DNA of 25,645 bases from CAKSHP01 sp045636325. GTDB lineage: Bacteria; Bacillota; Clostridia; UBA1381; UMGS1253. A model generated the notes under the pieces. It made no database searches. It saw nothing but the letters and a program-made list of their open reading frames with translations, and was not told where the DNA came from. Both the position numbers and the translations under genes were made by a program. Where the stretch lies: contig JAZTXH010000004.1 in NCBI GenBank assembly GCA_045636325.1, positions 1 through 25,645 on the forward strand, in the 5' to 3' direction. This document shows, one piece after another, positions 13,299 to 20,434 of the stretch. Position 1 is the first letter of the stretch, and each line of letters opens with the position of its first letter.

Positions 13299-15890
13299 AT
13301 GAAAACAATCGTAACCGGAATACTTGCTCACGTTGATTCAGGCAAAACAACGCTTTCAGAAGGTCTTTTGTATTCTGCAGGCGAAATAAGAAAAAGAGGC
13401 AGAGTTGACCATGGAGATACTTTTCTTGATACAAATCATATTGAGCGTGAGCGTGGAATAACAATATTTACAAAGCAGGCTGTTTTAAAAACAAAAAGCA
13501 GTAATATTACACTTCTTGATACACCGGGGCATGTGGATTTTTCAGCTGAAACTGAAAGAACACTGTCTGTTTTGGATTATGCGATTTTGGTTATAAGCGG
13601 AACAGAAGGAGTGCAAAGTCATACAGAGACTTTGTGGCATCTTCTTAAAAATCACAATATTCCGGTTTTTATTTTTATAAACAAAATGGATATTTCAAGC
13701 TATAGTGCTAACACCATTTTGCACAACATCAAAGGGAAACTTGATGATAATTGTATTAATTTCAGCGAATCGGTAAATTCTGAAAATTTTTATGAAAATG
13801 TTGCAATGTGTGATGAGGATGCAATGCATACCTTTTTGGAAGATGGCAGTGTTAATAAAGATAAAATTTTAAAACTGATTAAGGAAAGGAAGCTTTTTCC
13901 GTGTTTTTTCGGCTCAGCTTTAAGGCAGGAAGGTGTGGATGAGTTCTTAACTCTTTTTGATGAATATACAACTGAATCTATGCCGATAGCCAAATTTGGA
14001 GCAAGGGTGTTTAAAATTACTCAGGATGAACAGGGGAACCGCCTGACGCATATTAAAGTAACGGGTGGCTCATTAAATGTTAAAGAGAAAGTTTCAGGCA
14101 TTGATAAATCCAAAAATGAATGGTGCGAAAAGGTAAACGGAATAAGGATATATTCAGGTAATAAATTTAATATGGCAGACAAAGTTGGACAAGGTTGTGT
14201 GTGCGCCCTGACCGGACTTACAAAAACTTATCCGGGTGAAGGATTGGGTTTTGAAGAAGCGTCAGATGAATTTGCGCTTGAGCCGGTCTTTTCATACAAA
14301 GTGCAAATTAATGACGGAACTGACAGTGTTGTGGCTTTAAGTAAACTGAGAAAATTAGAGGAAGAGGAGCCGCAGCTCAATGTGTTCTGGAATGAGCATC
14401 TTAATGAAATTCACTTAAGATTAATGGGTGAAATCCAGTGCGAAATTTTAAAAAGAATTATAGCCGAACGCTTTTTTATGAATATTGATTTTGTACAGGG
14501 CGGAATTGTTTATAAAGAAACAATTAAATCAACTGTTGAAGGTGTGGGACATTATGAGCCATTGCGCCATTATGCAGAGGTACATGTGCTATTAGAGCCC
14601 GGCGAAAAAGGAAGCGGAGTTATATTTAAAAGCAATTGCAGTGAAGATTTTCTGTCTAAAAACTGGCAAAGGCTTATTATGACGCATTTTAAAGAAAAAA
14701 CTCATATCGGAGTTTTAACTGGCGCACCGTTAACTGATGTTATAATAACTTTAGTTTCTGGCAAGGAGCATATTAAGCATACAGAGGGCGGAGATTTCAG
14801 ACAGGCGACATACCGTGCTATCCGTCAGGGACTTATGCAGACACAAAGTATTTTGTTAGAGCCGTGGTATTCATTTAGGCTTGAAGTGCCGTCAAATTGC
14901 ATCGGACGTGCTATGACGGATGTTGAAAAAATGGGTGGCAGATTGGAACTGCCTGAAACTGAAGGTGAGATGTCAGTTATAAAGGGTAGTGCACCGGTTT
15001 CAAAGATGCGTGATTATCATAAGGATGTAACAGTTTATGCAAAGGGGCGCGGACATTTAACCTGCAAATTGTGCGGATATGAGCCATGCGCAGAGCAGGA
15101 GGAAATTGTAAAAAGCATTGCATATGACCCTGAAGCTGATTTGGCTAATACACCTGATTCTGTATTTTGCAGTCATGGTGCGGGTTTTTCTGTAAAATGG
15201 TATGATGTTTTTAATTATATGCACCTTGATTTAACATTGAACGAAAAGGAAATGGAAAAGAAAGAAGTCGTTTTTAAACCGAAGGAAAACATCCATGCAA
15301 GCGATGAGGAACTAATTGCAATTTTTGAACGCACTTATGGCAAAATTAACACAAAACCCCTTCGTGAGATGAAAACTCATAAGGAATATCAGTCACCAAA
15401 GGTAAAAGTAAATCCTAAAAAGTATAATAAAACATATCTGCTTGTGGATGGTTATAATATAATTTTTGCGTCTGATGAATTGAAAGAATATGCAAAAGAA
15501 AGCCTTGAAATGGCAAGGAGTATGCTTATAACAAAGCTTTGCAATTACCAGTCCGTAAGAGAATGTGAAGTTATTGCGGTTTTTGATGCATACAAAGTTA
15601 AAGGAAAGCACAGAGAGATTGAAAAAATTGATAATATAAATGTTGTTTATACAAAAGAGGCAGAAACAGCAGATGCTTATATTGAAAAAACAACTCACGA
15701 GCTTTCAAAAAATCACCGTGTTCATGTTGCAACTTCTGACGGTCTTGAGCAGATTATAATTTTAGGCGGTGGTGCACTGAGAATATCAGCAAGCCAGTTT
15801 CTTTCTGACATAAAAAAGGCAGAAGATGAAATACGGGCATTGATTGAAGAATTTAACCGAAAGGCAAATCAGAAACAATCTGAAAATTAA
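13299..15890 (+). CDS. TetM/EF-G-like ribosomal-protection GTPase fused to a YacP/Rae1-type NYN ribonuclease domain
   Basis: An 863-residue two-part protein. Residues 1 to about 650 are a TetM/TetO-type translational GTPase with all G motifs: AHVDSGKT (10-17), RERGITI (50-56), DTPGHVDF (74-81), NKMD (128-131) and GSAL (205-208), then EF-G-like domains II-V. A cysteine-rich patch (Cys589, Cys592, Cys597, then Cys624 with His626) could bind a metal. After a lysine-rich linker (about 690-708), residues 709-863 match YacP/Rae1, the ribosome-associated endonuclease that cuts mRNA in the A site: LLVDGYN (Asp717, Asn720), VFDAYKVKG (Asp763), ETADAYIEK (Asp792), ATSDGLEQ (Asp814) and GGGALRISA. All acidic residues are kept. 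Ordinary TetM is about 640 residues. GGGTGG six bases upstream supports ATG 13299. Housekeeping neighbours and ordinary composition argue against a recent mobile resistance gene. Tetracycline resistance is possible but not shown. Confidence 0.92.
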   Translation: MKTIVTGILAHVDSGKTTLSEGLLYSAGEIRKRGRVDHGDTFLDTNHIERERGITIFTKQAVLKTKSSNITLLDTPGHVDFSAETERTLSVLDYAILVISGTEGVQSHTETLWHLLKNHNIPVFIFINKMDISSYSANTILHNIKGKLDDNCINFSESVNSENFYENVAMCDEDAMHTFLEDGSVNKDKILKLIKERKLFPCFFGSALRQEGVDEFLTLFDEYTTESMPIAKFGARVFKITQDEQGNRLTHIKVTGGSLNVKEKVSGIDKSKNEWCEKVNGIRIYSGNKFNMADKVGQGCVCALTGLTKTYPGEGLGFEEASDEFALEPVFSYKVQINDGTDSVVALSKLRKLEEEEPQLNVFWNEHLNEIHLRLMGEIQCEILKRIIAERFFMNIDFVQGGIVYKETIKSTVEGVGHYEPLRHYAEVHVLLEPGEKGSGVIFKSNCSEDFLSKNWQRLIMTHFKEKTHIGVLTGAPLTDVIITLVSGKEHIKHTEGGDFRQATYRAIRQGLMQTQSILLEPWYSFRLEVPSNCIGRAMTDVEKMGGRLELPETEGEMSVIKGSAPVSKMRDYHKDVTVYAKGRGHLTCKLCGYEPCAEQEEIVKSIAYDPEADLANTPDSVFCSHGAGFSVKWYDVFNYMHLDLTLNEKEMEKKEVVFKPKENIHASDEELIAIFERTYGKINTKPLREMKTHKEYQSPKVKVNPKKYNKTYLLVDGYNIIFASDELKEYAKESLEMARSMLITKLCNYQSVRECEVIAVFDAYKVKGKHREIEKIDNINVVYTKEAETADAYIEKTTHELSKNHRVHVATSDGLEQIIILGGGALRISASQFLSDIKKAEDEIRALIEEFNRKANQKQSEN

Positions 15891-16043
15891 GGTATTTATT
15901 TGTCTTTAGTCAAAGATGTTTGTAAATAAATATTAAAGTAGGAAAATAAACTTTTCTGGCAAATAATTTTTATATAGCCGGCAACTTAGTGTAATTTACT
16001 AAATATTTATGCAGATATTTGATAAAATTTAGTCATACAATTC
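15891..16043. other. AT-rich gap after the fusion gene
   Basis: No gene seen. A weak nested hairpin (15893-15901 with 15924-15932, inner 15903-15907 with 15912-15916) follows the stop codon but lacks a T-run, so it is at best a poor terminator. Confidence 0.4.
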
Positions 16044-16072
16044 TTGACAAAATACGAATTTAAGGGTATAAT
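16044..16072 (+). promoter_or_regulatory. Consensus sigma-A promoter of the purine operon
   Basis: TTGACA (16044-16049), 17-bp spacer, TATAAT (16067-16072). The predicted start near 16079 is about 30 bases before the ZTP riboswitch core. I saw no PurR box pair around it. Confidence 0.88.
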
Positions 16073-16106
16073 TATATACAGTGAAAATACATTAAAATTT
16101 GTAGGT

Positions 16107-16178
16107 TTTTTGTGACTGACGGATAGGCGGTTCACCGCAGGGGAGCAAAGAGCTGAATTTATGTCGACCGTCTGGGCA
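16107..16178 (+). ncRNA. ZTP (pfl) riboswitch
   Basis: Conserved pfl features: GTGACTGACGG (16112-16122), a GCGG/CCGC hairpin (16127-16130 with 16135-16138), AGGGGAGC (16139-16146) and CCGTCTGGGCA (16168-16178). GACGG (16118-16122) pairs with CCGTC (16168-16172) as the diagnostic pseudoknot. The class senses ZMP/ZTP, which build up when 10-formyl-THF limits AICAR formylation, and turns purine genes on. Both formyl-THF-dependent enzymes (PurN and AICARFT) are in the operon it controls. Confidence 0.95.
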
Positions 16179-16225
16179 GTCTTATCAATTACTACTATGG
16201 ATAAGGCTACCCTTTTGTATTTTTT
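16174..16225 (+). terminator. ZTP-controlled terminator before purE
   Basis: GGGCAGTCTTATC (16174-16186) pairs with GATAAGGCTACCC (16200-16212) with one C-A mismatch and one G-U pair; a T-rich run (16213-16225) follows. Its 5' arm uses the GGGCA that ends the riboswitch core, so aptamer and terminator compete. Ligand binding should give read-through. Confidence 0.92.
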
Positions 16226-16252
16226 AACCATTTTGAAAGGAATGATTCGAAA

Positions 16253-16744
16253 ATGAAGAAAGTTGCAATTGTTATGGGCAGCAACAGTGATTTAAAAGTG
16301 TGTATGCCTGCTATTGACACATTAAAAGAATTCGGCATTGAGTTTGAAGCGCACGTATATTCAGCACACAGAACTCCTGTACAGGCGCATGAATTTTCAT
16401 TAAATGCAAGAAAAAACGGATTTGGTGTTATTATTGCTGCAGCAGGAAAGGCTGCTCATTTAGCGGGTGTTTTAGCTGCAAACACAACACTTCCAGTGAT
16501 AGGTATTCCTGTAAAAGCATCAGCTATGGAAGGATTGGATGCACTTTTGTCTACTGTTCAGATGCCTCCCGGCATTCCGGTTGCTACAGTTGCAATTGAC
16601 GGTGCAAAAAACGCCGCTTTAATGGCGCTACAGATTTTAGGCGTTTCTGATGAAAAATTAGCAAAAATGCTTGATGAAAACCGTGCTAAAGCTTCTGCTG
16701 CAGTTTTGGCTCAGGATGAAGAAATTTGTAAACAATTTAATTAA
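16253..16744 (+). CDS. purE: N5-carboxyaminoimidazole ribonucleotide mutase PurE
   Basis: A 163-residue class I PurE, which moves the carboxylate of N5-CAIR to give CAIR in purine synthesis. Motifs: MGSNSDL near the N terminus, SAHRTP (about 38-43) with the catalytic histidine, and AAAGKAAHLAGVLA with the second active-site histidine; the C-terminal helix is normal. GAAAGG lies 12 bases before the ATG. It is the first gene of the purine operon, right behind the ZTP-controlled terminator. PurK, the usual partner of class I PurE, is not in the window; the genes normally found next in clostridial operons (purC, purF) are also absent here. Confidence 0.97.
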   Translation: MKKVAIVMGSNSDLKVCMPAIDTLKEFGIEFEAHVYSAHRTPVQAHEFSLNARKNGFGVIIAAAGKAAHLAGVLAANTTLPVIGIPVKASAMEGLDALLSTVQMPPGIPVATVAIDGAKNAALMALQILGVSDEKLAKMLDENRAKASAAVLAQDEEICKQFN

Positions 16745-16756
16745 TTTATATATTCG

Positions 16757-16808
16757 TACTTTATCTGCCTGCGGTAAAGTATATGATTAATAATGCAGGC
16801 AGAAAGGG
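16757..16808 (+). ncRNA. Cis-regulatory H-type pseudoknot RNA, copy 2 (purE-purM junction)
   Basis: A 9-bp hairpin (16757-16765 with 16773-16781, one G-U pair) has the 7-base loop TGCCTGC (16766-16772). The whole loop is complementary to GCAGGCA at 16795-16801, across a 13-base AT-rich linker. The 3' strand abuts the purM ribosome binding site (GAAAGGG, 16802-16808). Layout, linker and local sequence match the femAB copy, and a U-A pair in the second helix there is a C-G pair here. Translational control of purM is inferred. Confidence 0.6.
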
Positions 16809-16819
16809 TAGAAGATATT

Positions 16820-17857
16820 ATGAAAAGCTTCAGTGAAAGTTACAAAGAGGCTGGTGTTGATATTACAGCTGGTTACAAAGCAGTAGAGCTTATGAAAGCT
16901 CATATTGCAAAAACAATGACAGGCGGTGTTATGTCCGGTATTGGCGGTTTCGGAGGTTTGTTTGAACTTGATCTTACCGGTATAAATAAGCCTGTTTTGG
17001 TTAGTGGTACTGATGGTGTTGGCACAAAGCTAAAGATGGCATTTTTAATGGACAAGCACGACAGTGTTGGTATTGACTGTGTTGCTATGTGTGCAAATGA
17101 TATTATCTGCTGTGGTGCAAAACCGTTATTTTTCCTTGACTACATTGCTGTAGGTAAGAATTATCCCCAGAAAGTTGCAGATATTGTTAGCGGTGTTGCA
17201 GAAGGATGTGTTCAGTCGGGATGTGCTTTAATCGGTGGCGAAACTGCAGAAATGCCTGGTTTTTATCCTGAAGATGAATATGATTTGGCAGGTTTCTGTG
17301 TTGGAGTTGTTGACAAAGATAAGATTCTTGATAACAAAAAAATTATTGAAGGCGATATAATCATCGGTATTCCTTCAAGCGGTGTACATTCAAATGGTTT
17401 TTCATTGGTAAGAAAAGTGTTTGATGTTGAAAAATCAGATATTAAAACCCCCGTTGCCGAATTAGACGGAAAAAGCTTGGGGGAGACACTTCTGACACCT
17501 ACAAAGATTTATGTTGAACCCATGCAGAAGCTTTTTGAAAATATTACTGTAAAGGCAGTTTCTCATATTACAGGCGGCGGTTTTTATGAAAACATTCCCA
17601 GAAGCATTCCAGATGGTTTTACAGCCAAAATAGAAAAATCATCAGTTAAAGTTCTTCCTATTTTTGATTTGATTGCAAAAGCAGGTAAGATTGAAGAGCG
17701 TGATATGTTTAACACGTTTAATATGGGTGTTGGTATGAGCATTGTGCTTGATAAAAACGATGCAGATGTTGCACTTAAGCTTTTAAAAGAGAGCGGTGAA
17801 GATGCTTACATAATGGGTGAAATTGCAAGAGGTAATGAAAGCGTGATTATATGCTAG
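16820..17857 (+). CDS. purM: Phosphoribosylformylglycinamidine cyclo-ligase (AIR synthetase) PurM
   Basis: A 345-residue PurM, which closes FGAM to AIR with ATP. The PurM/ThiL fold is clear: GGFGGLFELD, SGTDGVGTKLKMAF (ATP-binding loop), GIDCVAMCANDIICCGAKPLFFLDY, LIGGETAEMPGFY, SSGVHSNGFSLVR, HITGGGFYENIPR and FNMGVGM. ATG 16820 fits the family N terminus and has AAAGGG upstream; the in-frame ATG at 16793 lies before the ribosome binding site and inside the pseudoknot region. It overlaps purN by seven bases (ATGCTAG), so purN translation is coupled. Confidence 0.97.
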   Translation: MKSFSESYKEAGVDITAGYKAVELMKAHIAKTMTGGVMSGIGGFGGLFELDLTGINKPVLVSGTDGVGTKLKMAFLMDKHDSVGIDCVAMCANDIICCGAKPLFFLDYIAVGKNYPQKVADIVSGVAEGCVQSGCALIGGETAEMPGFYPEDEYDLAGFCVGVVDKDKILDNKKIIEGDIIIGIPSSGVHSNGFSLVRKVFDVEKSDIKTPVAELDGKSLGETLLTPTKIYVEPMQKLFENITVKAVSHITGGGFYENIPRSIPDGFTAKIEKSSVKVLPIFDLIAKAGKIEERDMFNTFNMGVGMSIVLDKNDADVALKLLKESGEDAYIMGEIARGNESVIIC

Positions 17858-18456
17858 CAAATATTGCAGTTTTTGTTTCCGGTGGCGGAACAAATTTACA
17901 GGCACTTATCGACGCTGAGAAAAATGGTATAATTAAAAGCGGTACAATAAAACTTGTCGTTTCAAACAAAGAAGGTGTTTATTCGCTTACAAGAGCTTCT
18001 AAGGCAAATATTCCTGCTAAAGTTCTGAAAAAGAAAGACTTTAATTCGCAGTTGGATTTTGAAAAAGCACTTCATAAATTGATGGCAGAAAATAATATTG
18101 ACCTGATTGTACTGGCCGGTTTTATGAGTATTTTAACTCAATGGTTTACCAATAAGTACGATAAAAGAATTATTAATATACATCCCTCTCTGATTCCGTC
18201 TTTTTGCGGAAAAGGCTTTTATGGCTTGCACGTTCATGAAGCTGCATTAACATGTGGGGTAAAGGTAAGCGGTGCAACTGTTCATTATGTCAATGAAGTT
18301 CCTGATGGCGGAGAGATTATAATGCAGAAAGCGGTTAAAGTTTATGCAAATGACACACCTGAAAGATTACAACAAAGAATAATGGAACAGGCTGAGTGGA
18401 AGATATTACCCAGAGCTGTTGAAAGTGTTTGCAGAAAGCTAAAGAAAGGAAATTAA
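17851..18456 (+). CDS. purN: Phosphoribosylglycinamide formyltransferase PurN
   Basis: A 201-residue formyl-THF-dependent GAR transformylase. It shows VSGGGTNLQALIDA at the N terminus (phosphate loop), LAGFMSIL, INIHPSLIPSF with the catalytic asparagine and histidine (about 108-118), GLHVHEAAL, and VHYVNEVPDGGEII with the catalytic aspartate. Length is typical. Its ATG overlaps the purM stop and the next gene begins two bases after its stop. It uses the cofactor whose shortage raises ZTP, linking it to the riboswitch at the head of the operon. Confidence 0.96.
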   Translation: MLANIAVFVSGGGTNLQALIDAEKNGIIKSGTIKLVVSNKEGVYSLTRASKANIPAKVLKKKDFNSQLDFEKALHKLMAENNIDLIVLAGFMSILTQWFTNKYDKRIINIHPSLIPSFCGKGFYGLHVHEAALTCGVKVSGATVHYVNEVPDGGEIIMQKAVKVYANDTPERLQQRIMEQAEWKILPRAVESVCRKLKKGN

Positions 18457-18458
18457 TT

Positions 18459-19178
18459 ATGAATACATATAAAACAAATGATATTGGTGAATTAATACAT
18501 GATAATGCCTATGTAGGCAGAGGTATTGTAGCGGGTAAAAGTGAGGATGGTGAAAACGCTGTAGTTGCTTATTTTATAATGGGCAGAAGCGAAAACAGCA
18601 GAAACAGAGTTTTCATTCAGAAAGGCGAAGAGGTTATAATATATCCTTTCGACGAGAGCAAGGTAGAAGATCCAAGCCTTATTATTTATTCGCCTGTCCG
18701 TAAGCTTGATAATAAACTGATTGTAACAAATGGTGACCAAACCGATACAATTTATGATTTTATAAAAGACGGCAAAACTTTTGAAGAAGCACTTGATACA
18801 CGTGAGTTTGAGCCAGATGCGCCCAACCTAACACCAAGAATAAGTGCGATGCTTACTTTTGACAAAAATGATTTTTCATACAAAATGAGTATTTTAAAAA
18901 GTGGAGATGAAATTGGAAGCAGTTGTAACAGATACACATTTTCATACAATCCGATTAAGGGTTTAGGTCACTTTATTCACACATATATGTGTGACGGAAA
19001 TCCCATTCCTACATTTACAGGTGAGCCTGAAAGAGTGAAAATTGAAAACGATATTGAGACATTTACTGATAAGATATGGAATAATCTTAATACAGAAAAT
19101 AAGATTTCAATCTATGTAAGATATACAAATTTAAAAACAGGTGAAATTAAAGACAAGCTTATTAACAAAAATAAGTAA
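18459..19178 (+). CDS. purO: IMP cyclohydrolase, PurO-type stand-alone
   Basis: A 239-residue IMP cyclohydrolase of the PurO-like family, which closes FAICAR to IMP, the last step of purine synthesis. Characteristic segments: AYVGRGIVAG, AYFIMGRSENSRNRVF, EPDAPNLTPRISA, and GLGHFIHTYMCDGNPIP. It is unrelated to the MGS-like cyclohydrolase half of bifunctional PurH, and the next gene supplies only the other half of PurH. ATG 18459 has AAAGGA nine bases upstream; an in-frame ATG at 18429 lies inside purN. The operon therefore carries a split, partly non-homologous version of PurH. Confidence 0.92.
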   Translation: MNTYKTNDIGELIHDNAYVGRGIVAGKSEDGENAVVAYFIMGRSENSRNRVFIQKGEEVIIYPFDESKVEDPSLIIYSPVRKLDNKLIVTNGDQTDTIYDFIKDGKTFEEALDTREFEPDAPNLTPRISAMLTFDKNDFSYKMSILKSGDEIGSSCNRYTFSYNPIKGLGHFIHTYMCDGNPIPTFTGEPERVKIENDIETFTDKIWNNLNTENKISIYVRYTNLKTGEIKDKLINKNK

Positions 19179-19210
19179 TCCTTATTATCGAGCGAAAGGA
19201 ATGGAATACA

Positions 19211-20395
19211 ATGAAAGAATTTGAATTAAAGTATGGTTGCAATCCTAATCAGAAGCCATCAAAAATTTATAAGGAAGATGGTTCTGATTTACCAATTGAA
19301 ATTTTAAACGGTAAACCCGGATATATTAATTTTTTAGATGCGCTTAACAGTTGGCAATTAGTACATGAATTAAAATTAGCATTAGGAATGCCCGCTGCAA
19401 CATCTTTTAAACACGTTAGCCCAACTTCTGCGGCTGTAGGTATAAAAATGGATGATAAATTAAAAAAAGCTTGTTTCGTTGATGATATAGAAGGTCTTGA
19501 TGATTCTCCTTTGGCAACTGCTTATGCAAGAGCAAGAGGAACAGACAGAATGTCATCTTTTGGTGACTGGATTGCACTAAGCGATGTATGTGACAAGACC
19601 ACTGCAACTCTTATTGCACGTGAAGTTTCGGATGGCGTTATTGCTCCCGGTTACAGTAATGAAGCTTTAGAAATTTTAAAATCAAAAAGAAAGGGAGCAT
19701 ATAACATTGTAAAAATTGATGAAAATTATGTTCCTGATTTAGAAGAAAAGAAACAGGTATTCGGTATCACATTCCAACAGGGAAGGAATAACTTTGAAAT
19801 CAATTATGATTTGCTAACAGAGGCTGTTACAGAAAATAAAGAAATTTCAAACGAAGCAAAACGTGACCTTATAATTGCATTGATAACACTTAAGTATACT
19901 CAGTCAAATTCTGTATGCTTTGCAAAAGACGGTCAGGCTATCGGTGTTGGCGCAGGTCAGCAATCTCGTATACATTGCACAAGACTTGCAGGTAATAAAG
20001 CAGATATCTGGCATTTAAGGCAGCATGATAAAGTGCTTAACCTACCTTTCCTTGATGAAATTAAGCGTCCTGAAAGAGATAATGCAATTGATATTTACAT
20101 TTCAGACGATTATGAAGAACTAATAGCGGATGGGGAATGGGAAAAACTATTTTCTGAAAAACCAAAGCCGTTCACAAAAGAAGAAAAGAAAGCTTATTTG
20201 GCTACTGTTAAAGGTGTTGCTCTTGGAAGTGACGCATTTTTCCCGTTTGGTGATAATATTGACAGAGCGGCAAAAAGTGGTGTAAGCTATATTGCTCAGC
20301 CCGGTGGCTCAATTCGTGATGACTTGGTAATTGAAGCCTGTAATAAATATGACATCGCTATGGTATTTACTCACATGCGTCTGTTCCATCATTAA
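19211..20395 (+). CDS. purH: AICAR formyltransferase, stand-alone (PurH transformylase domain only)
   Basis: A 394-residue protein equal to the transformylase part of PurH, which formylates AICAR using 10-formyl-THF. The active-site Lys-His is in SFKHVSPTSAAVG; SDGVIAPGYSNEALEIL, YTQSNSVCFAKDGQAIGVGAGQQSR, FFPFGDNIDRAA, IAQPGGSIRDD and the C-terminal VFTHMRLFHH are all typical. The roughly 190-residue N-terminal cyclohydrolase domain of bifunctional PurH is absent by design, not by truncation: the start has GAAAGGA upstream and the sequence begins at the domain boundary. The preceding PurO-type gene supplies the missing step. Its substrate AICAR (ZMP) is the ligand of the operon's riboswitch. 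Confidence 0.95.
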   Translation: MKEFELKYGCNPNQKPSKIYKEDGSDLPIEILNGKPGYINFLDALNSWQLVHELKLALGMPAATSFKHVSPTSAAVGIKMDDKLKKACFVDDIEGLDDSPLATAYARARGTDRMSSFGDWIALSDVCDKTTATLIAREVSDGVIAPGYSNEALEILKSKRKGAYNIVKIDENYVPDLEEKKQVFGITFQQGRNNFEINYDLLTEAVTENKEISNEAKRDLIIALITLKYTQSNSVCFAKDGQAIGVGAGQQSRIHCTRLAGNKADIWHLRQHDKVLNLPFLDEIKRPERDNAIDIYISDDYEELIADGEWEKLFSEKPKPFTKEEKKAYLATVKGVALGSDAFFPFGDNIDRAAKSGVSYIAQPGGSIRDDLVIEACNKYDIAMVFTHMRLFHH

Positions 20396-20434
20396 TATGC
20401 AGTATACAAAACGAATTTGAAAGGCTGTGATACT

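Noticed and set aside
13299..15890. Mobile tetracycline-resistance gene
   Set aside because: No transposon or plasmid genes flank it, no tet(M)-type leader is present, and base use matches its housekeeping neighbours.
15893..15932. Nested hairpin after the fusion gene as a terminator
   Set aside because: No T-run follows and the stem is almost pure A/T.
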